NCBI GenBank assembly: GCA_012837715.1
Contig: DUQR01000052.1
Coordinates: forward strand, 1 to 49,367
DNA: 49,367 nt
DNA from: Bacillota bacterium
GTDB taxonomy: Bacteria > Bacillota > UBA4882 > UBA10575
Direction of reading: 5' to 3'
Each line of letters starts with the position of its first letter. The stretch's first letter is position 1. Below the pieces are notes generated by a model, which saw only the letters and a list, made by a program, of their open reading frames with translations, searched no databases and was not told where the DNA came from. This document shows, piece by piece, positions 45,012 through 49,367 of the stretch. The position numbers and the translations under genes are program-made.

Positions 45012-45725
45012 TTGGTTAAACGAATCGTGGGGATCGGTTTAATTGTTTTCGTCTTCGGCTTGGTAGGTGAGCGTTCTCTCCTGACGGGGCTGGTGCGGAA
45101 AAGCCTGCTGGATGCTTTAGCCAGAGAAGCTCAAGTGGCGGAGGAAATAGAACTGGAGATTGCCCCCCTTGGTCTTTTGGATCTCCTCAACGGGCAAGTC
45201 GGCGAGTTTAGTTTTACTGCCACCCGCTTTGGTTTTGCTGGAGGACCGGTCTTTACCAATGTGTCGCTCCACAGTGAAGGAATGCATTTTGATCCGGACG
45301 CCCTTCTCCAGAAGGAGTTTATCATCCGCGAACTACGGAAGACCGGGATGACGCTGGAGCTTCCGGAGGCTGAACTAACCACCATGATGCGCAGGGATCT
45401 ACCCGAACTTGAACCGACTGTTTTTCTCGAGGAGAACCGGGTGGAGCTGGAGGGGTTCCTCGTTCTTTTTGGTCAGGGACGCCTCCCTTTTCGTGCCAGC
45501 GCGACTTTGGAAAAAGCCTCCGACCGCAGTCTACGCTTGACCCCTTTAGGTTTAAAAGTTGCCGGTGTTCCCTTATGGGCGGAGCTTTTTCAAAAATATG
45601 CCCAGGAGATCAGTTGGGAGTTTCCCCTGGAGATCCCCTGGCCGGTGCGGCTGCGCCATTTTCAGGTGGCGCCCGGGGTGATCAAGATGGAATGGCAAGA
45701 GGTGGGAGAGGAGGACCACAAGTGA
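45012..45725 (+). CDS. DUF2993 family lipid-binding-like protein
   Basis: 237 residues starting at TTG 45012 with GAAGGGG 7 bases upstream. One N-terminal helix (IVGIGLIVFVFGLVGERSLL) anchors or exports it. The rest follows the DUF2993 pattern: LEIAPLGLLDLLNGQVGEFSFTA, NVSLHSEGMHFD, MTLELPEAELTTMM and RASATLEKASD. The family includes LmeA-type proteins proposed to act on envelope lipids. It overlaps lpxB by 4 bases, which suggests an envelope-lipid role here too. Confidence 0.75.
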   Translation: MVKRIVGIGLIVFVFGLVGERSLLTGLVRKSLLDALAREAQVAEEIELEIAPLGLLDLLNGQVGEFSFTATRFGFAGGPVFTNVSLHSEGMHFDPDALLQKEFIIRELRKTGMTLELPEAELTTMMRRDLPELEPTVFLEENRVELEGFLVLFGQGRLPFRASATLEKASDRSLRLTPLGLKVAGVPLWAELFQKYAQEISWEFPLEIPWPVRLRHFQVAPGVIKMEWQEVGEEDHK

Positions 45726-46897
45726 AATATTTTTTCTCCGCTGGGGAATATTCCGGCGATCTAAATGCGTCGTCACTTATTCGCGAGCTTCGAGACCAAG
45801 ACCCGACGGCCCAGATTTGGGGGATGGGTGGTCCCCTGATGGCCGCCGCCGGCGCCGAGATCTTATTTGATCCCACGGCCGAGAGTACGATTGGCTTCTG
45901 GGAAGCAGCGCGGAAATATTTTATTTTTAAACGGTATTTAAATGAATTTACCTCCTTTTTAAAAGAGAACCGTCCCGATGTGGTGGTTTGGGTTGATTTC
46001 GGCGGGTTCAATGTTTTACTGGCCGAACGGGCGGCAGCCCTTTCCATTCCGGTAGTATGCGTCTTTCCCCCGTCGGCTTGGGCTTACGGAAAAGGTCGGG
46101 CCCGGCGTTTGGCCCGGTGTGTAACCCACCTGGCTTCGGTGCTCCCCTATGAAGCCGATTTTTACCGGGGTTTTAATGTTAAAGTGACCTACGTCGGCCA
46201 TCCTTTGGTGGATCGGGTTAAACCCCGACAGAAGCCGGAAGAATGGCGGGCGACCAACGGGGTGTCTCCAGAGGAAAAAGTGATCCTCCTGATGCCTGGT
46301 AGCCGAAAACAGGAAGTTCAGACCTTACTCCCGATTATGCTCGCAGCGGCGGCGGAGGTGGCGGCGGAACAGGAAGGGTTACGTTTTATGCTGCCGGTGG
46401 CGCCAACGATTGAGGTCGGGTTAATCCGGTCGATCCTGGCTTCTTATCCCGGATTGTCGGTCGAGACCAAAGACAGGACAGAGACCTATGATCTGATGGC
46501 GGTCGCCGATTTAGGTCTTCTTGCTTCCGGGACAGCTGCTTTGGAAGCGGCTCTTCTTGAATTACCAATCATCGTGACTTACCGGGTGGCCAAAGTTTCG
46601 GCCTTTCTCTATCAGGCTCTGATGAACAAAGAGCGCCGGAACCAACCGCTGATGGTGTCCTTACCGAATTTCATCAAAGGACGAATCGTTGTGCCTGAAC
46701 TGCTTCAGGATGAATTAACCCCTACCCGGCTGGCGGCGGAGATCCGCTCCTTCTTGACCAAACCGGAACGGATGAAGACGGTACGCCAAGAATTACACGG
46801 GATCGGCGAGATTTTGGGTCCTCCCGGGGTCATGGCCCGGGTGGCCACAATTGTCCGGGAAGAAGCGGCCCGGAAAAGTACCGCTCCCTCGAAATAA
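45722..46897 (+). CDS. lpxB: lipid-A-disaccharide synthase (LpxB)
   Basis: 391 residues from the GTG at 45722 (GAGAGGAGGA upstream). A longer frame exists but overlaps the previous gene. It begins KYFFSAGEYSGDLNASSLI, matching the LpxB opening. Other marks are WGMGGPLMAAAGAEI, VWVDFGGFNVLLA, PPSAWAYGKGRARRL, TYVGHPLVDRV, LLMPGSRKQEV and LLASGTAALEAALL with PIIVTYRV. It joins UDP-diacylglucosamine to lipid X. It is strong evidence for lipopolysaccharide, although no other lpx genes are in view. A terminator follows, so it is the operon end. Confidence 0.93.
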   Translation: MKYFFSAGEYSGDLNASSLIRELRDQDPTAQIWGMGGPLMAAAGAEILFDPTAESTIGFWEAARKYFIFKRYLNEFTSFLKENRPDVVVWVDFGGFNVLLAERAAALSIPVVCVFPPSAWAYGKGRARRLARCVTHLASVLPYEADFYRGFNVKVTYVGHPLVDRVKPRQKPEEWRATNGVSPEEKVILLMPGSRKQEVQTLLPIMLAAAAEVAAEQEGLRFMLPVAPTIEVGLIRSILASYPGLSVETKDRTETYDLMAVADLGLLASGTAALEAALLELPIIVTYRVAKVSAFLYQALMNKERRNQPLMVSLPNFIKGRIVVPELLQDELTPTRLAAEIRSFLTKPERMKTVRQELHGIGEILGPPGVMARVATIVREEAARKSTAPSK

Positions 46898-46924
46898 CCG
46901 GAATGATCCGGAAACCCAGCCATT

Positions 46925-46966
46925 AAGCGAAGGCTGCTCGTCATTGACGGGCAGCCTTCGCTTTTT
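46925..46966 (+). terminator. strong terminator after lpxB
   Basis: AAGCGAAGGCTGC (46925-46937) pairs with GCAGCCTTCGCTT (46951-46963), extended by TCGTC/GACGG with one wobble and an ATT loop, then T to 46966. Confidence 0.92.
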
Positions 46967-47048
46967 CCCGACCCGGCGGCTTTTTCCTGTTCTAGCTTGC
47001 GTCCTTTGCTCATATTTTTTACCGATAAAGATAAAGAGGGATCAGGCC

Positions 47049-47864
47049 ATGCGCATTTTCTATTTTTCCCGTTGGAAAGCGATCGGGATTGGCTTGTTGG
47101 CTGCTTTTTTATTTTGGTATTTTTCCCACCCGGTGGTCTTACAACATACGGCGCAACAAGTTTCCGTTTTATTCGGACAACGGATCATCCCCATCTATTC
47201 GGTGGGGACCGCGGAAAAAAAGATCGCCCTTTCCTTCGATGCCACCTGGGGAGCAGATCAAACTCCGGAACTTTTAAGGATTCTCCGGGAAAATCAGGTG
47301 CGGACCACCTTTTTTCTCTGTGGCCTTTGGTTGGAAAAATATCCGGAGATGGTCAAGAAAATTGCCGCTGAAGGTCATGAACTGGCAAATCATTCCTATT
47401 CCCACCCCCATATGAATAATTTAAGTGAACGCGAAATTGCCCATGAATTAAACCGGACCCACCAATTGATTAAGGAACTTTCCGGCCAGAATCCAACTTT
47501 ATTCCGGCCGCCCTTTGGAGAATACAATAACAAAGTGATTGAAACCGCCCGGGCTTGTGGTTACACTACAATTATTTGGGATGTGGACTCTCTGGATTGG
47601 AAAGACTTAACCGCCCAGGCCATGCTGGAACGGATTTTAGCGCGGATCAAAACCGGGTCCATTATTCTCTTTCATAATGCCGGTAAGAATACCCCGGAAG
47701 CTGTTGCCCGGTTATTACCAATCCTCAAAGGTCAGGGCTTTACAATCATTCCCATCTCCGAACTGCTGTTCACGGGAGAAACCTACACCGACCATACCGG
47801 ACGCCAGTTTTTAAAGAATAGCGCTGACCGGTCCCAAGAGAACAGAGGGAGGGAAGAAAATTGA
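47049..47864 (+). CDS. polysaccharide deacetylase, PdaB/sporulation type
   Basis: 271 residues. I used the ATG at 47049 after the lpxB terminator (AGAGGG upstream). An N-terminal anchor (WKAIGIGLLAAFLFWYF) precedes a NodB domain. Motif 1 is reduced to LSFDATWGADQ in place of TFDDG; motif 2 NHSYSHPHM is intact; then RPPFGEYNN and DVDSLDWKD. The SFDAxWG variant is typical of the PdaB/YlxY sporulation deacetylases in clostridia. It probably acts on peptidoglycan in spore cortex or wall. The next gene starts inside its stop codon. Confidence 0.85.
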   Translation: MRIFYFSRWKAIGIGLLAAFLFWYFSHPVVLQHTAQQVSVLFGQRIIPIYSVGTAEKKIALSFDATWGADQTPELLRILRENQVRTTFFLCGLWLEKYPEMVKKIAAEGHELANHSYSHPHMNNLSEREIAHELNRTHQLIKELSGQNPTLFRPPFGEYNNKVIETARACGYTTIIWDVDSLDWKDLTAQAMLERILARIKTGSIILFHNAGKNTPEAVARLLPILKGQGFTIIPISELLFTGETYTDHTGRQFLKNSADRSQENRGREEN

Positions 47865-48850
47865 AGCTGGTTATTGTGGAACGGAAAAAGGTCACCTGGT
47901 TTGTCTGTTGGGCTTTATTGGTGGTGATTAGCGCGGTGGCGGTGACCCAGTGGTCGGCGCTTCAACGAAAATGGTACGGGGTTAAAGATGGAGTTATGCT
48001 GGAGGGAAGATCGATGGCCCGGCTGTTACCGGCAGAAGTAAAGAAAGTCGTCACCGAAATGGCGAAATTTTATACTCTCCCTCCCCAAAATGCCGGTTAT
48101 TTTGTGGAAACCGGTGAAGTGATTCCGGATAAAGAAGGTCGGGGCGTAGATATTGAGGCAACAGTCGGGCAGATCTTGACGGCGCAGCCTGGCGCCCAGC
48201 TTCGTATGATTACTTTTGCTATCCCGGCTTCGGTTGGAAAAGACTATTTTTCCCCGGTTTTTCAGGGACCGGCCGATCAAAAAAAGGCAAGCCTAACTAT
48301 TAATGTGGCCTGGGGTGAAGAGGAGCTCCCCGCGCTACTTCAGATCTTGAAAAAGCGGGGGGTGAAAGCCACTTTCTTTTTTGACGGGGCCTGGGTAAAG
48401 AAGTTTCCGGAGTTTGTTAAAGAAATTCATACTGCCGGGCATGAGATTGCCAATCATGGTCTTTACCACGGACATCCGGCCCAAATGGGTCGGGAAGAAC
48501 TGAAGCGGTTGATTGTGGAGAATGATCAACTCTTAGCCGGGGTAATCGGCGCCGAACCGGCCAAACTTTTTGCCCCGCCCTACGGCGAGTTCAATGAGGA
48601 AATCGTGGCGGTGGCTGGGAATTTAGGTTACCGGACGATTATGTGGACGATCGATACCATCGACTGGCAGCGACCGGCGCCGGAGGTGATTATCCGGCGG
48701 GTCGTAGATAAAATGAAAGGCGGCGCCATAATTCTGATGCATCCTACGGCGCCGACCGTGCAGGCTTTGGACCGGATTATCCAAGCTTTACAAGGGCAAG
48801 GATATGAACTGGTAACCGTCTCGGAACTTCTTAGAAAAGCCAGTACTTAG
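47861..48850 (+). CDS. polysaccharide deacetylase-like protein, YlxY type
   Basis: 329 residues starting at TTG 47861 (GAGGGAGGGAAG upstream), overlapping the previous stop by 4 bases. It has an N-terminal anchor (FVCWALLVVISAVAVTQW), an extra N-domain to about 140, then a NodB fold. Motif 1 is LTINVAWGEEELP with no catalytic Asp; motif 2 is NHGLYHGHP; FAPPYGEFNE and TIDTIDWQ follow. YlxY-like sporulation proteins show the same INVAWG change. It may be inactive as a deacetylase or work with its neighbour. Confidence 0.82.
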   Translation: MKLVIVERKKVTWFVCWALLVVISAVAVTQWSALQRKWYGVKDGVMLEGRSMARLLPAEVKKVVTEMAKFYTLPPQNAGYFVETGEVIPDKEGRGVDIEATVGQILTAQPGAQLRMITFAIPASVGKDYFSPVFQGPADQKKASLTINVAWGEEELPALLQILKKRGVKATFFFDGAWVKKFPEFVKEIHTAGHEIANHGLYHGHPAQMGREELKRLIVENDQLLAGVIGAEPAKLFAPPYGEFNEEIVAVAGNLGYRTIMWTIDTIDWQRPAPEVIIRRVVDKMKGGAIILMHPTAPTVQALDRIIQALQGQGYELVTVSELLRKAST

Positions 48851-49273
48851 CATTGGTAAAAATATTTAGGAAAAATGTGAGGTAAAAAGAAGGATTGTTA
48901 AGGACAATAGAGAAACAATAATTTAATTTAATTGTAAAGCAGTCAGACTGCTAGGCATGTTTGACCAATTGGCTTTGACAGTAGATGCTTATAGAATTCC
49001 TTAAACTAAGGATTGTAACAAGATGGCATGCTCAAATCCCCTCAGGTAGTTTCCTTCGGTAGTTCCCTTGGTGGACGATTGAACGCCTAGTTCAAAACCG
49101 GATCAATCTCCCCAACTGCTTGAGGAATTATTTTTTCCAAATACATGTCAGACAGCAAGACAGCATGACTAGTTTGGAAAAGCATACCAATAAAAACACA
49201 GTATTTCGATGGGAAGCGAGGAACCCAGAATGTTGATCTGGGGGACGCAGCAAAGGAGGTTCTCCAGAAAACG
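48851..49273 (+). other. 420-base gap before a UPF0261 gene
   Basis: No gene is seen. Small hairpins occur: ATTGT-TAAGG-ACAAT near 48896-48910, GCAGT-CAG-ACTGC near 48939-48951 and TCCTTA-AAC-TAAGGA near 48999-49013. None has a T run. AAAGGAGG at 49252-49259 is a ribosome site for the next gene, though unusually far (14 bases) from its ATG. Confidence 0.35.
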
Positions 49274-49367
49274 ATGGAACCAAAGATCCTAATAGTCGCG
49301 ACCTTGGATACAAAAGAGACGGAGACGGCCTATTTAAAGCGGCACATTGAAGCGCATGGCGTCAAGA
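49274..49367 (+). CDS. UPF0261 / Tm-1-like ATP-binding protein, N-terminal fragment
   Basis: The frame from the ATG at 49274 runs off the window. The 31 residues read PKILIVATLDTKETETAYLK, the beta-strand and TLDTK signature that open UPF0261 (Tm-1-like) proteins. These often sit beside a phosphoenolpyruvate-hydrolase-like gene, which would be outside the window. Assignment rests on this short segment only. Confidence 0.6.
   Translation, partial: MEPKILIVATLDTKETETAYLKRHIEAHGVK

Noticed and set aside
45575-45721. Longer N-terminus of LpxB
   Set aside because: It overlaps the DUF2993 gene for 150 bases. The GTG at 45722 has a strong ribosome site and matches the family start.
46851-47048. 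Longer N-terminus of the first polysaccharide deacetylase
   Set aside because: It would run through the lpxB terminator. The ATG at 47049 is followed by a normal membrane anchor.
48956-48990. Promoter from TTGACC/TTGACA with TATAGA in the last gap
   Set aside because: Spacing between the hexamers is too short (9-15 bases) for a normal promoter.

Overview
The window looks like a chromosomal segment of a diderm (outer-membrane-bearing), probably spore-forming relative of the Firmicutes, such as a Limnochordia/Hydrogenispora-like or Halanaerobia-type organism. This placement is an inference. It rests on a lipid A disaccharide synthase (LpxB), two beta-barrel proteins ending in Phe, and sporulation-family polysaccharide deacetylases. 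It also rests on typically Firmicute carbohydrate regulators (YesM/YesN-like pair, LacI) and on frequent TTG/GTG starts behind strong AGGAGG sites. No tRNA, rRNA, CRISPR array or intact insertion sequence was seen.

Region 1 (1-9000) is visibly more AT-rich than the rest and is flanked by two histidine-kinase remnants. It holds a truncated ABC-2 permease, two FtsX/LolC-E-like permeases, an exported LolA-like protein, a class III aminotransferase broken by an in-frame TGA, a FabZ-fragment/acyl-carrier-protein fusion, an outer-membrane barrel that is out of frame with its signal peptide, and a LolD/MacB-like ATPase. Permeases, ATPase, periplasmic carrier and barrel together resemble a trans-envelope lipid or lipoprotein export route with a small acyl-ACP/aminotransferase module inside it. 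Several members are damaged or possibly phase-variable. This is the best candidate here for an undescribed system.

Region 2 (9100-20400) carries a DUF456 protein, then an oligosaccharide ABC importer (binding protein plus two permeases) with its YesM/YesN-type two-component system. An RHS-element remnant with an orphan immunity-like ORF follows, then a GH95 fucosidase-type enzyme. Region 3 (20400-26100) has a membrane-fused spermidine-synthase-like protein, a small outer-membrane barrel, AzlCD, a DUF89 protein and a small membrane protein. Region 4 (26100-33100) is a LacI-controlled set of unexported glycosidases (GH43, GH67 alpha-glucuronidase, GH3). With the Region 2 importer it fits uptake and cytoplasmic breakdown of (methyl)glucurono-xylo-oligosaccharides, as in known aldouronate-utilisation clusters.

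Region 5 (33200-40850) holds, on the minus strand, a ferritin-like/VIT metal exporter and an exported transglutaminase. Divergent on the plus strand is a small ribbon-helix-helix protein with a Cys/His cluster, followed by a Zn/Mn ABC importer coupled to methylaspartate ammonia-lyase. The two divergent promoters share a near-identical motif, suggesting one metal-responsive control. Region 6 (40850-49367) is core envelope and translation: secA, prfB with its programmed frameshift, a DUF2993 protein, lpxB, two polysaccharide deacetylases, and the start of a UPF0261 (Tm-1-like) gene. A short dispersed intergenic repeat occurs at least five times, including an inverted pair flanking prfB.
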